Source of the DNA: Verrucomicrobiaceae bacterium
Lineage (GTDB): Bacteria; Verrucomicrobiota; Verrucomicrobiia; Verrucomicrobiales; Verrucomicrobiaceae
NCBI GenBank assembly: GCA_016795485.1
Contig: JAEUHM010000041.1
Location: 62,001 to 126,000, forward strand
Direction: 5' to 3'
DNA length: 64,000 bases
Part shown: one piece after another, positions 43,954 through 53,262 of the stretch
Layout: each line of letters begins with the position of its first letter
Numbering within the stretch: the first letter of the stretch is position 1
Program-made: the position numbers and the translations under genes
Notes under the pieces: generated by a model
Database searches by the model: none
What the model was told of the DNA's origin: nothing
Seen by the model: only the letters and a program-made list of their open reading frames with translations

Positions 43954-46554
43954 TCAGGGTTTGACCACAAGTAGCTCGCAGATTTGCCAGTGGCTGCCCG
44001 ACTGGCCAGTCAGCGTGATTTTGAGGAAGCGAGTGCTCACCTTTGCAGGGAAAAGAACTTCAGTGATCGGTGCCTTGCCTTTGCCGGACTCGACCACGCT
44101 GGCCCAAGCATTGCCGTCGAATGATGACTCGACCTTGAAGGCTCTGGGGTAATCCGTGGGCTTGCTCTCGCTGTCTAACAGGATGCCGCCGACGTCTGTC
44201 GTGCTGCCCAGATCAATCTGGAACCAAGTCCCAGGTGCCTGGGCGGCACCGGTGGACCAAGTGGAAGCGGTGTCGCCGTCCACAACGCGCCCGACATCGC
44301 CTGATTTGACGTCGGCGGAGAGCTTCCATGCTTTGGGGTCTCCATCAATGGGCTTGCGCTTGGTGTACCGCTCGCTGAGTGGTTTGGGCTTGGGTTTCTG
44401 CAAGTAGAAGTCAGCGAGGTCTCTGAGCAGGATGGCTACCTGATCTTGTTTCAGCGAGGTCGCGTAGACAACGAGATCGCCCAGGAAGCCATGGAACTGC
44501 TCTGCGGAAGGTACCATGGCCCCATTGCCATCCTTGGTGCGTCCGACAGCTAGCTTGAACAGGGGCGATGCCGGAACGGCGAGATTACCCGTGGCGGAAA
44601 TGACCGCAGCGGCAGCGTCTCGCACCTTGAGGCTCACTTCAGAGGAGGCGGCATCCCATTGAATCAAGACAGCTACGGGCTTGCGCGCATCTGACTTAGC
44701 GGCCGTGAGGACTTGTTTGCCTGATTTGGAAGTGAGTTCTGCCACGACCTCGCCACCAGGATTGGCGCGGAGCACTACGCTTTCAGAACCGTCAGCGGAA
44801 GCTAGCGTCATGATCCGCGCGGGCACAGCAGCAGCATCCACCTGAAACACAAGACCGAGCGTCATGCCCTTGAGTTGGCCGATCACGCTCTTTGAACCGA
44901 AAGGGAACTGGTCGGACAACTGCTCCGTCCATTGGGCATTCATGCTGGCGGGGTTTCCTGGAGAGGAAAAGCGCAGAGCCAATCGGTCCGGTTTGATCAG
45001 GTTACTCTGAGCATCCTGCCATTTAACACGTCCTGGAGAGCTACTGGCATCTGAAGCTTTGAGCGGGGTGTTCTTTGCCCTGCCAGCCAGATCATCCCAC
45101 CACATAGACACACTGCTGCCAGAGTCAGTAGCTTTGCCATCGGGCTTGCGGGTGCCAACAGAGGCAACGTAATGCACGACTCGCCCGAGATCAGCTACGG
45201 GATAAGGCCGTCCTTGTGGAAAAAGTTGCTCATTGGCTTCACTCGGGCCTCCAGGAGCACTGGGCGCGGGAGTCACGCTGCCAGGGGCTGCTGGTTTGTT
45301 GTTTGACCCGCCCATGGTGAAAAACAAAATGATACCGATCACCAGTGCTGCACCAACACCGATGAAGATCATCTTCTTTTTCCCATTGGTAGTCGCAGAT
45401 GAAGACGATGCTGTCTTGCCCGACGAGCCAGGCTTGCGGCCTGCGGGTGCAGCTGGGGAGGGTTTGCGTGGTCCGATGGGCTTGGGCCCAGGTGCCTGTG
45501 CTGGAGGTGAAGCGGGGAGCGGTTGAGCGTAAGGGATGTCCTCCGGGATGGGAATCGCCGTCGTGGTAGGCGGCACCGTGGGGTAGTAGCCTGTGGTGTG
45601 CACTGGCACGTGTCCCGTGGTCACGTTTGGAGGATACCCCGGAAGCGGGACTTGCGTGGTGTAGATGGGTGCCGTGGCATAGCCGTAGCCTTGCGGCATC
45701 CAAGGCATCATGCCGGGTGCAGGCGGAAGCTTTTCCCAAGCGCGGAACTCCTCAATGGCCTGTTGCGCTGTGGCGGGGCGATCATCAGGCCGGCAGGCCA
45801 TCAACCTCATCACCCAATAAGTGAGCCAGTGTGGCAAGTGCGGACACATTTGCCCAAGCGGAACTACATCGTGGTCTAAATGCTTGTCGATGACTTCGTT
45901 GACAGACTTGCCATCGAACGGCTTGCGGCCCGAGATGGCCTCATAGAGCACGCAGCCCAGAGCATACAGGTCAGTGCGCGCATCCACTGGCTGTCGGGAC
46001 AACTGCTCCGGTGCCATATAGTAAATGGAGCCCATGACTGAGCCGGATTGATCTTCCGTCTGCTTCCGTGCGCCCAACCCCGAACGAGCAAGACCAAAAT
46101 CAATGAGCTTGGCCTGAAGTCGCCCGCCGGGCAGTCTCTCGACCTTGATGTTTTCTGGCTTTATGTCGCGATGAAGAATGCGGAGTTGATGCGCGGCGAG
46201 CAAGCCTTCCAGCGTTTGCTCAGCTAGTTGCTTAAAGTCATCTTGACCCAGCGGAGAAGACTGGATGGTGTCTGCAAGGTCGGGGCCTTCCAGCAACTCC
46301 ATCACCATGAAGAGACCTTCTTCATCCGTGGCAACGTCAAAGATCGTTACGATGCTGGAGTTACGAAGTGAAGCCAGCGTGTCTGCTTCCCGCCGCAGTT
46401 CCTCAGTGGTCGGAATGCGCCCCCCATCATCAGCAGCCGTAATGAGGCGCTTGATCGCCACCCAACGCTTCAGTTGGGTGTCATAGGCTCGGAAGACAGC
46501 ACCGTTGCCACCTGCACCGAGTTGTTCGTAAATCTTATAGCGAGCTTCCGCCAT
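43954..46554 (-). CDS. Receptor-like Ser/Thr protein kinase with extracellular discoidin domain
   Basis: The start was set at 46554 (866 aa), because residues before MAEARYKIYEQLGAG look non-coding. The kinase domain has the glycine loop GAGGNGAVF, Lys35 (VAIKRL), catalytic HRDIKPENI (D130) and DFGLAR (152-157), as in PknB-type kinases. A Pro-rich juxtamembrane linker leads to a helix at about 395-414 (MIFIGVGAALVIGIILFF). Outside are a LamG-like region and, at about 735-866, an F5/8 type C (discoidin) domain (VVDGDTASTWSTG to WQICELLVV). This suggests carbohydrate or surface sensing coupled to cytoplasmic phosphorylation. Confidence 0.9.
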   Translation of the reverse strand: MAEARYKIYEQLGAGGNGAVFRAYDTQLKRWVAIKRLITAADDGGRIPTTEELRREADTLASLRNSSIVTIFDVATDEEGLFMVMELLEGPDLADTIQSSPLGQDDFKQLAEQTLEGLLAAHQLRILHRDIKPENIKVERLPGGRLQAKLIDFGLARSGLGARKQTEDQSGSVMGSIYYMAPEQLSRQPVDARTDLYALGCVLYEAISGRKPFDGKSVNEVIDKHLDHDVVPLGQMCPHLPHWLTYWVMRLMACRPDDRPATAQQAIEEFRAWEKLPPAPGMMPWMPQGYGYATAPIYTTQVPLPGYPPNVTTGHVPVHTTGYYPTVPPTTTAIPIPEDIPYAQPLPASPPAQAPGPKPIGPRKPSPAAPAGRKPGSSGKTASSSSATTNGKKKMIFIGVGAALVIGIILFFTMGGSNNKPAAPGSVTPAPSAPGGPSEANEQLFPQGRPYPVADLGRVVHYVASVGTRKPDGKATDSGSSVSMWWDDLAGRAKNTPLKASDASSSPGRVKWQDAQSNLIKPDRLALRFSSPGNPASMNAQWTEQLSDQFPFGSKSVIGQLKGMTLGLVFQVDAAAVPARIMTLASADGSESVVLRANPGGEVVAELTSKSGKQVLTAAKSDARKPVAVLIQWDAASSEVSLKVRDAAAAVISATGNLAVPASPLFKLAVGRTKDGNGAMVPSAEQFHGFLGDLVVYATSLKQDQVAILLRDLADFYLQKPKPKPLSERYTKRKPIDGDPKAWKLSADVKSGDVGRVVDGDTASTWSTGAAQAPGTWFQIDLGSTTDVGGILLDSESKPTDYPRAFKVESSFDGNAWASVVESGKGKAPITEVLFPAKVSTRFLKITLTGQSGSHWQICELLVVKP

Positions 46555-46701
46555 TAACCCGGAAACGCTAGCAGGTCGGATCAAACCTGCCAACGGGCAA
46601 TATTGAGCGCACCGGCCTACTTTGTGGGCTCATCAAAAACAGGTGCGCACTGTCCGCGAGGCTAATGGCTCCGACATCTGGGCAGGAAAGGGCTTGCCCG
46701 G

Positions 46702-47628
46702 ATGGAGATTTTGGAGAACTTGGATGCTTATACTGATTTAACCTCGACCATGCTGCCTCCCGATGACCATCCACCACGCTCGTTGCCGGTGGACAGGACC
46801 CGAGAACTGTTAAAGACAGCGCGTGAGGAGGTCTACAAAGTTGCTGATGGAGTACAGCTTGTCGCGTATGTGTGGGAGCCTGAGCCCGCGAAAGCACCGC
46901 CATATCCGAAGTCCGTGGGAGCGTTTTTCTTCAGCAGTGGATGGGACAACGGTCAAGTCAGCCAGTTTGCACCACATTGTGTGTACTTTGCCTCTCGTGG
47001 CATGACCACCGTGGCATTTGAGTATCGGGTGAGTGCAAGGCACGGAACCGGGCCACTAGAAGCGATGGCTGACGCACGGAGTGCAATGCGCTGGCTGAGG
47101 ATGAATGCGGTAGAGCTGGGGATCAATCCCGGCAAGATCGTTGGCATTGGCGGGAGTGGCGGAGGCCATGCCATTGCTGCCGCAGCTATGCTGGACGGGT
47201 TTGACCAGCCTGGAGAAGATGTGAGCATCGGCCCGGCACCCAATGCGATTGTTCTTTTCAATCCAATCCTCGACACCTCGAAATCAGGTTTCGGCTTTGA
47301 TCGGTTCGCCAACGCCGGGGAGGCCAAGGCAGCGAACTTGATTCGCGCAATCAAACGTGGCCTACCGCCGATGCTGATCATGCATGGCACAGCAGACCGA
47401 GTGGTTCCATTTGCCGGATCATGGGAGTTCGCAAGGAAGGTCTCAAAGAAGAAAAACGCGTGCCGCCTCATCGAGTTCGAGGGACATGGGCACGGCTTCT
47501 TCAACTTCAACCTGTCGTTTGAGCGCTATGAAGTAACCCTGATGGCCATGGACGAGTTTCTCGTCGAAATTGGCTTCATTGAGCCGGATCCTGACGCGGG
47601 TCTGGGCGAGGAAGGTGTCATTCTCTGA
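46702..47628 (+). CDS. Alpha/beta-hydrolase (esterase/lipase)
   Basis: The 308-aa protein has no signal peptide. The nucleophile elbow is GIGGSGGGHA, the oxyanion region SSGWDNG, and the Asp-His pair lies in HGTADRVVPF and EGHGHGFFNF. The layout matches BD-FAE/carboxylesterase-like enzymes of the alpha/beta-hydrolase superfamily; the substrate is unknown. A GGAAAGGG upstream of ATG 46702 could serve as a somewhat distant ribosome site. It is divergent from the kinase gene and precedes the M16 peptidase gene by 76 nt. Confidence 0.85.
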   Translation: MEILENLDAYTDLTSTMLPPDDHPPRSLPVDRTRELLKTAREEVYKVADGVQLVAYVWEPEPAKAPPYPKSVGAFFFSSGWDNGQVSQFAPHCVYFASRGMTTVAFEYRVSARHGTGPLEAMADARSAMRWLRMNAVELGINPGKIVGIGGSGGGHAIAAAAMLDGFDQPGEDVSIGPAPNAIVLFNPILDTSKSGFGFDRFANAGEAKAANLIRAIKRGLPPMLIMHGTADRVVPFAGSWEFARKVSKKKNACRLIEFEGHGHGFFNFNLSFERYEVTLMAMDEFLVEIGFIEPDPDAGLGEEGVIL

Positions 47629-47704
47629 GTCTCTGCGTCCATCGCGCTCGTTTCATGCGCATGGAATGAAGCACTTCCTTCGTTCCTCTTTCGGTTTCCT
47701 CTCC

Positions 47705-50563
47705 ATGAACAAAAATATGCTCCTCGCCGCCAGTCTGTTGCTGGCCAGTTCCGTCCATTCAGAAGTCCCGCGCTGGCCACAAGATGGCAGCGATTTGAAA
47801 GCAGACGCTTCTCTCGTTTTTGGTTCGCTGGACTCAGGCTTGCGCTACGTGATCATGCCCAACACGGAGCCTCCTGGCCGCGCTAGTCTCCGACTCTATA
47901 TGGACGTTGGCTCTCTAATGGAAGCGGACGATCAGCAAGGCATGGCGCACTTCCTTGAGCACATGGCCTTCAATGGTTCCAAGAACTTCAAAGCAGGTTC
48001 ACTCGTTGAGTATTTCCAGCGTCTGGGGATGGGATTTGGTGCGGACACGAACGCCCATACGTCGTTCAAGGAGACCGTCTACAAGCTCGAGATGCCCAAG
48101 ACCGAGGAGGCGATGTTGAATGACGGCATCAAACTTTTCCGCGACTACCTTGATGGGCTTTTGCTTGGTGCCGAAGAAATCGATCGCGAGCGTGGCATCA
48201 TTCAAAGTGAAAAGTTGGCTCGCGACTCCGTGGAGTGGCGCACTCAGTTGGAAGGCTTCAAGTTTGGCCTGCCTCACAGCAAGATTCCTCAGCGCATGCC
48301 CATCGGTGTAGACGAGACGCTCAAAAACATGAAGCGCCCACGATTTGCCGACTTTTACAACCAATGGTACTCACCAGAACGAGCCGTGCTCGTGGTGGTG
48401 GGTGATGTGAAGCCCGATCAGATCGTGGAACTGATCAAGACACACTTCGGTAACCTTCCAAAAGGCAAGTCCGTGCCTGATCCCTCACTTGGGGAGATCA
48501 AATCTGGACGCGGACTGACGGCTAAACTCCACACCGAAATGGAGGCTGGTTCGGTAGACATGTCCATTGAGATAGCACGCCCATTTTCCAGCAAAGGAGA
48601 CAGTGCTGCGAGACGGCGTGAAGTCACCGTGCGGGCTCTGGCAGATGCGGTGGTCAATACGCGCCTTGAAGAACTAACCAAGGCAGAGAACCCGGCGATT
48701 CTCGGTGGAGCGGCCTATTCGTATGACTTCCTGAACTTCGTCGAACTCACAGGAATCCAGGTGAAGTGTAATCCTGACAAGTGGAAGGATGCTCTGGCAC
48801 TGGCCGAGCAGGAAGTGCGTCGAGCGGTGCAGCACGGCTTCACTGAGGCGGAGTTTGAAGAAGCACGCGCAAATATCGCCAAAATGGCCCGCCTACGGGC
48901 CGAACAGGCACCTACAAGGAAATCGAGGGATCTGGCGGACCAGATTGTGGATTCGATTGGCGAGAAGAAGGTCTTCACCTCTCCTATAGAAGATCTGAAG
49001 CGGGTGGAGGCCACTCTGGCAAGCATCAGTCGCAAAGAGATTCATGAGGCTTACCAAGCCGCATGGAACAGCAAAGATGTGATGATCTTCGTGGGCGGAA
49101 AACTCAAGCTTGATGGCGATGCTGAGTCGCTCATCAAAGCCGAGTATGTCTCAAGTGCCAAAAAGCCAGTGAGTGCTCCTGCCGAAGAAAAAGTCGCTAA
49201 CTTTGCCTATACCGACTTCGGTAAGGCTGGTGAAGTGGTGGAGAAGCAGGAAGTTAAGGACTTGGAAGTGACGATGGCACGCTTTGGCAACAACGTGCGG
49301 CTAAACATTAAGCCAACACCCTTTGAGAAGAACGTCGTGCGAGTGATGGTGAGTTTCGGGGGTGGAGTGCTGGACATCCCCGGGAATAAACCAGGTATTG
49401 GAGTATTCGCGGAAGGTTTCGGTGGTGGCCCTCATGGCGGGGGCAGCAGCACTTTCATTGCTGGCGGGTTGGAGAAGCACAGTGCGGATGAACTACGTCA
49501 GATCCTCGCTAGCAAGACTGTCAGTGCCGACTTTGCCGTGGGCAGTGAGCGCATGGGGAGTGATGCCTTCCTCCTCAGTGGACGCACCACCCCGCAAGAC
49601 CTAGAAGTGCAACTCCAACTGCTCGCCGCTTACCTGGCCGCGCCCGGCTATCGTGAGGAAGCTGAGCGTCAGTTCCGCCAGGGCTTAGATGCTCTCTATC
49701 AAGCCGTAGAGCACACCGACAATGGCATCATGATGACTGCGGTGGAGAGCTTTACGCACTCCGGTGATCCACGCTTCGGTCTGCCCAAGCGGGCAGAGCT
49801 AGAGAAGCGAAACACGGCAGAGTTGAAAGCTTGGCTGGAGAAGCCTCTAAAGCAAAGCTACTTGGAAATCGCGATCGTCGGGGATGTTAAGGTCGATGAT
49901 GCCATCCAGCTTACGGCTAAGACCTTTGGCGCACTGCCAGCTCGTGATGCGAAGAAGCCTGACTACAAAGCCGAACGCACCGTCGTGTTCCCTTCCGAGC
50001 CAAAACAAAAAGACTTCCGGTTCAAAACGGAGATCCCACGCGCATCAGCACTGGTTTACTGGCCCACCACCGACATGAGCAACATCCAGAAGTCTCGGCG
50101 GTTGACGCTGCTGGGAGCTGTTATTGATGATCGACTTCGTCTGAAGATTCGTGAAGAACTCGGTGACAGCTACAGCCCGATGGCTCATCACAACCCAAGC
50201 GACACCTTCACGGGCTACGGTCAGATGTTTGCCTTCATCACCCTCAAGCCCGAGCAAGTGGCGAAAGTCGGCAAGATTGTCGCTGACATCGGTGCCGCCA
50301 TTGCCAAAGATGGCAGCATCAGTGCAGATGAGTTTGAGCGTGCTCGCAAACCCTTGCTCACGGCCCTCGAACAGCAACGGCGGGACAACAGCTACTGGAT
50401 GGGGCGAGTGGTTCGCAATTGCCAAGAGCAACCGTTTCGACTGGATTGGGCCCGCTCGATGATGAATGACATCACCAGCATCAAGAAAGAAGATCTGGAG
50501 GCACTGGCAAAAGAATACCTTGGGCCGGGTAAAGCTACCGTAATTGGGATTATACCCGAATGA
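47705..50563 (+). CDS. M16-family zinc metallopeptidase (two-domain)
   Basis: ATG 47705 gives 952 aa with signal peptide MNKNMLLAASLLLASSVHS; longer readings overlap the esterase gene. The inverted zinc motif HFLEH is at 82-86, with the distal Glu in the EEIDRERGIIQSE segment. Two M16 halves are visible: an N-terminal active one and a C-terminal half (from about 530) that lacks the motif, as expected. It is predicted to be a periplasmic peptidase that degrades peptides. Its stop is 3 nt from that of the convergent gene. Confidence 0.94.
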   Translation: MNKNMLLAASLLLASSVHSEVPRWPQDGSDLKADASLVFGSLDSGLRYVIMPNTEPPGRASLRLYMDVGSLMEADDQQGMAHFLEHMAFNGSKNFKAGSLVEYFQRLGMGFGADTNAHTSFKETVYKLEMPKTEEAMLNDGIKLFRDYLDGLLLGAEEIDRERGIIQSEKLARDSVEWRTQLEGFKFGLPHSKIPQRMPIGVDETLKNMKRPRFADFYNQWYSPERAVLVVVGDVKPDQIVELIKTHFGNLPKGKSVPDPSLGEIKSGRGLTAKLHTEMEAGSVDMSIEIARPFSSKGDSAARRREVTVRALADAVVNTRLEELTKAENPAILGGAAYSYDFLNFVELTGIQVKCNPDKWKDALALAEQEVRRAVQHGFTEAEFEEARANIAKMARLRAEQAPTRKSRDLADQIVDSIGEKKVFTSPIEDLKRVEATLASISRKEIHEAYQAAWNSKDVMIFVGGKLKLDGDAESLIKAEYVSSAKKPVSAPAEEKVANFAYTDFGKAGEVVEKQEVKDLEVTMARFGNNVRLNIKPTPFEKNVVRVMVSFGGGVLDIPGNKPGIGVFAEGFGGGPHGGGSSTFIAGGLEKHSADELRQILASKTVSADFAVGSERMGSDAFLLSGRTTPQDLEVQLQLLAAYLAAPGYREEAERQFRQGLDALYQAVEHTDNGIMMTAVESFTHSGDPRFGLPKRAELEKRNTAELKAWLEKPLKQSYLEIAIVGDVKVDDAIQLTAKTFGALPARDAKKPDYKAERTVVFPSEPKQKDFRFKTEIPRASALVYWPTTDMSNIQKSRRLTLLGAVIDDRLRLKIREELGDSYSPMAHHNPSDTFTGYGQMFAFITLKPEQVAKVGKIVADIGAAIAKDGSISADEFERARKPLLTALEQQRRDNSYWMGRVVRNCQEQPFRLDWARSMMNDITSIKKEDLEALAKEYLGPGKATVIGIIPE

Positions 50564-50566
50564 GGC

Positions 50567-52102
50567 TCAGCGTCGTGTGCTTACACGCGGCTTACTGTCG
50601 ATGGCGGTGCCGTATTTGGACCGGCGGACAATCCCTTCACGTTCGCGATCGCTGAACAGGTTGGATTGATTCAACCAAGCTGTCGCCGCACCTGGGTCCA
50701 CTGCCATCCAACGAGCCACCACATTTTCGTATGCTGCTTTTTGAATCTTTTTGTCAGGGATGCTCCCCGCCAGACTAAGAGAGGCACTCGGGTTCCGAGC
50801 AGCTTGAGAAGCGGCATGACCAGCCAAAATCATGTCCCGATCACTGGAGTCGGGCTGAAGCATTAGCCAGTCTGTCAGGGCTTTCGGATCGGACTTGCTC
50901 CACCCAACTGCGAGGTCATAAACAGACCTGTCTCTTTGGTCGCCTTCCTGCATGAGATTGATGGCATTGACCGCGCGGGTGAACTGGCCGTTAGAAGTTG
51001 CACTCCTCACCATGCCCCTGACGATGCCCTCTTTAAGTGAACCATCTCCTAAACCGGCGATGAACTTCTGTTGCTGCGAAAACGTCAAATCGTTCAGCTT
51101 CAAGCCAAGGAAAAAGTCGTATTTTGATACGGTGACTTCATCCAAGTCTCTCAGATACTCAGCAGCCCCTTGCGGATCAATGTTGAGCCATTCTGTGATG
51201 ACCTTCCGCTCAGCTCCAAGACGCACATCCCCGGCAGCTATCTCGCTAATCATCTCCATGGCGGCACGCGGATCATTCGATGCAATAGCCGCAGAGTAAG
51301 CGCCGAGAGCCTTGTCCCGCTGTAGCGGGTCCGTTAAGCTCAGCGCCCACTGCCGTGTCGCATTGGCGTCTAACTCGATCCACTTCAGCACAGCATTACC
51401 AAGCCCGCCGTCACTATACTCAGCTGCCGTCATCGAGAGTGCAAGCTTTGCCGCCAGCGGCGGATCACGTTGAGCGATCGATGAAATGAGGGTCAGTCCA
51501 GCAAAGGCGTCTACAGGCAGATCTGGGTGAGTTTTGAGATATCGGATTGCTGCCTCAGGATTTACCTTGGCCCACTCGTCAAGAATCGTTTTAACAACAC
51601 TTTTTTGTTCGCTCGAAGTGGGAAGAGCGTTAGCGAGCTCAATTGCACGCTGGGCATTGGTAGCCACCAGAACTCCAGCTACAGCGCCTAGCAACCTGGC
51701 ACGCTCAGTCGTCTTGGGCAGGCTGAGAGCATAGGCCCATGCCGCATTCGCGTCTCGGCGCGCCCATGACTTCATGAGTTCCGCACGCATGGAGCTAGCG
51801 GACGGGTTCAAACGCTGTCCAACGAGTGAGTTTACGGACCGTTGAAGTTCTGTCACCGACATGGCGTCCGCTAAACGGGCAGCGCGCTTTACACTGAAGT
51901 CATCCACTAACTCGGCGAGAGAAGCCGTCATCACAGTCTTTGTGGCGGGTGACCTATTAGGGCTGTTGGGTGCCTTCGGAGCCGCAAGTGAGCTTTCGAC
52001 AACTACTGCGCTTGGAGACGGGAGTGACTTCTGACCAGCCCAGAAACCTAAGCTCAATCCGAACCCGAGACACACAAGTGGTAGCTGCCAATTCAATTTC
52101 AT
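50567..52102 (-). CDS. Exported alpha-helical repeat protein (W-DP repeats)
   Basis: The 511-aa protein has a membrane anchor or signal (LPLVCLGFGLSLGFWAGQ). The rest consists of helical repeats of about 35-40 aa with a W-x-x-x-DP-x-x-A-x-x-W core (EWAKVNPEAAIRYL, EWLNIDPQGAAEYL, RWMAVDPGAATAWL). Such repeats are common in verrucomicrobia, and their role is unknown. It probably acts as a periplasmic interaction scaffold. Confidence 0.8.
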   Translation of the reverse strand: MKLNWQLPLVCLGFGLSLGFWAGQKSLPSPSAVVVESSLAAPKAPNSPNRSPATKTVMTASLAELVDDFSVKRAARLADAMSVTELQRSVNSLVGQRLNPSASSMRAELMKSWARRDANAAWAYALSLPKTTERARLLGAVAGVLVATNAQRAIELANALPTSSEQKSVVKTILDEWAKVNPEAAIRYLKTHPDLPVDAFAGLTLISSIAQRDPPLAAKLALSMTAAEYSDGGLGNAVLKWIELDANATRQWALSLTDPLQRDKALGAYSAAIASNDPRAAMEMISEIAAGDVRLGAERKVITEWLNIDPQGAAEYLRDLDEVTVSKYDFFLGLKLNDLTFSQQQKFIAGLGDGSLKEGIVRGMVRSATSNGQFTRAVNAINLMQEGDQRDRSVYDLAVGWSKSDPKALTDWLMLQPDSSDRDMILAGHAASQAARNPSASLSLAGSIPDKKIQKAAYENVVARWMAVDPGAATAWLNQSNLFSDREREGIVRRSKYGTAIDSKPRVSTRR

Positions 52103-52152
52103 TGCGATGACATTACCTAAAGTAGGTCACCGAAGTCGAATCAATTTCTCTT

Positions 52153-53262
52153 CTACCTTGCGGTGGTTCCGAACAGGAGCTTGATGGTCTCGCCAGCAGG
52201 CTCGAGCTCCGGCCAGCCGCCTACTTTGCGCTGACTTTTGAGCATTGGCCGCTTCCGATTCTCCATGAGATCCTTCATCACTCTTGCATCGACCGCATCT
52301 CGCCAATGAGAACAACCCACGGCATGTAGCCATGGTTTCTGATCGAGCGAATCGAGTTTCTCTAGCACGGTATTGTTCTCGATCACCGTGGACACGCCCG
52401 GATGTTTTCCGTGTTTACCCACACGTTGGATCGCAGGCACCCCGGCCTTGCCAGGAATGTAAATATTATCTTTGATGGTGAAGACGAAGTGCTTTCCCTT
52501 GGCTTCGGGCTTGTGGTCCTCGACGCCTGCGGTCCATCTTGAGCCGGAGTGGGAATAGTCGAACATGACATTATCGCGTGCGGTCATTCTGACGGTGTAG
52601 TTGTCCTTACGGCGCATGTCATTCGCTTCAAACTGGGGCCCACGCATGATGTAGTGGGCAAATAAGCACCGCTCCACGGTCAACGTGCTGGCACTAGCTA
52701 GCAACGCAAACGCGTGTCGATCACCATATGGGTGCAATGATGGATCGCCGAGAGGTTCGCTCAACAAGCAGTCGCGCACCCGAACCTCCTTGCAGTGAAT
52801 CACAGCAATGAGTTCATCGCAGCTCCATGAAAGTGAGCAGTGCTCAACAAGCACCCGCTGGCAGTCGCGAAATGCCAGACAGTCCAAACCGGAGGAGCCC
52901 GCTGGTCTACTGCCAGAGCGTGGTAAGTTTTCATCCCCTCTGCGGACCCGGAGATAGCGCAAGGTGACATCCGAGACCCCGCTGAACTCCAAGCTACCAC
53001 CGCGAATGCAGATACCCATTCCGGGCGCCGTGCTACCGTCTACCGTTAACTGCCCGCTGCTGACTTTGATTCTTCCCCGGAGCTTGATCGTGCCACTCAC
53101 TTCGAACTCAATTTGGCGAGGACCCTTTTGCATCAATGCCCACCGGAGCATTCCGGGCACGGGCTTGGTCAAATGATCGTCCAGTCGATTCACTTTCAGC
53201 ACCGGAGCGGCGGTGCTGAAGCATGAAATCGAGAACAGTAGCGCCTGGATGAAGCGAGTCAT
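52153..53262 (-). CDS. Exported pectate-lyase-like beta-helix protein
   Basis: The 369-aa protein has a signal peptide (FIQALLFSISCFSTAAP). The right-handed beta-helix begins with an FEVSGTIKLRGRIKV-type turn, and the segment RVLVEHCSLSWSCDEL corresponds to the WIDH-CSLSWS-D-E calcium/active-site turn of PL1-like lyases. Later turns (TARDNVMFDYSHSGSRW, VIENNTVLEKL) fit the family. Whether catalytic Arg and Ca ligands are complete cannot be judged here. It follows the M32 peptidase gene with an ATGA overlap, so the two are co-translated. Confidence 0.82.
   Translation of the reverse strand: MTRFIQALLFSISCFSTAAPVLKVNRLDDHLTKPVPGMLRWALMQKGPRQIEFEVSGTIKLRGRIKVSSGQLTVDGSTAPGMGICIRGGSLEFSGVSDVTLRYLRVRRGDENLPRSGSRPAGSSGLDCLAFRDCQRVLVEHCSLSWSCDELIAVIHCKEVRVRDCLLSEPLGDPSLHPYGDRHAFALLASASTLTVERCLFAHYIMRGPQFEANDMRRKDNYTVRMTARDNVMFDYSHSGSRWTAGVEDHKPEAKGKHFVFTIKDNIYIPGKAGVPAIQRVGKHGKHPGVSTVIENNTVLEKLDSLDQKPWLHAVGCSHWRDAVDARVMKDLMENRKRPMLKSQRKVGGWPELEPAGETIKLLFGTTAR

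Noticed and set aside
47570-47704. N-terminal extension of the M16 peptidase
   Set aside because: Overlaps the esterase gene and precedes a clean signal peptide at 47705.
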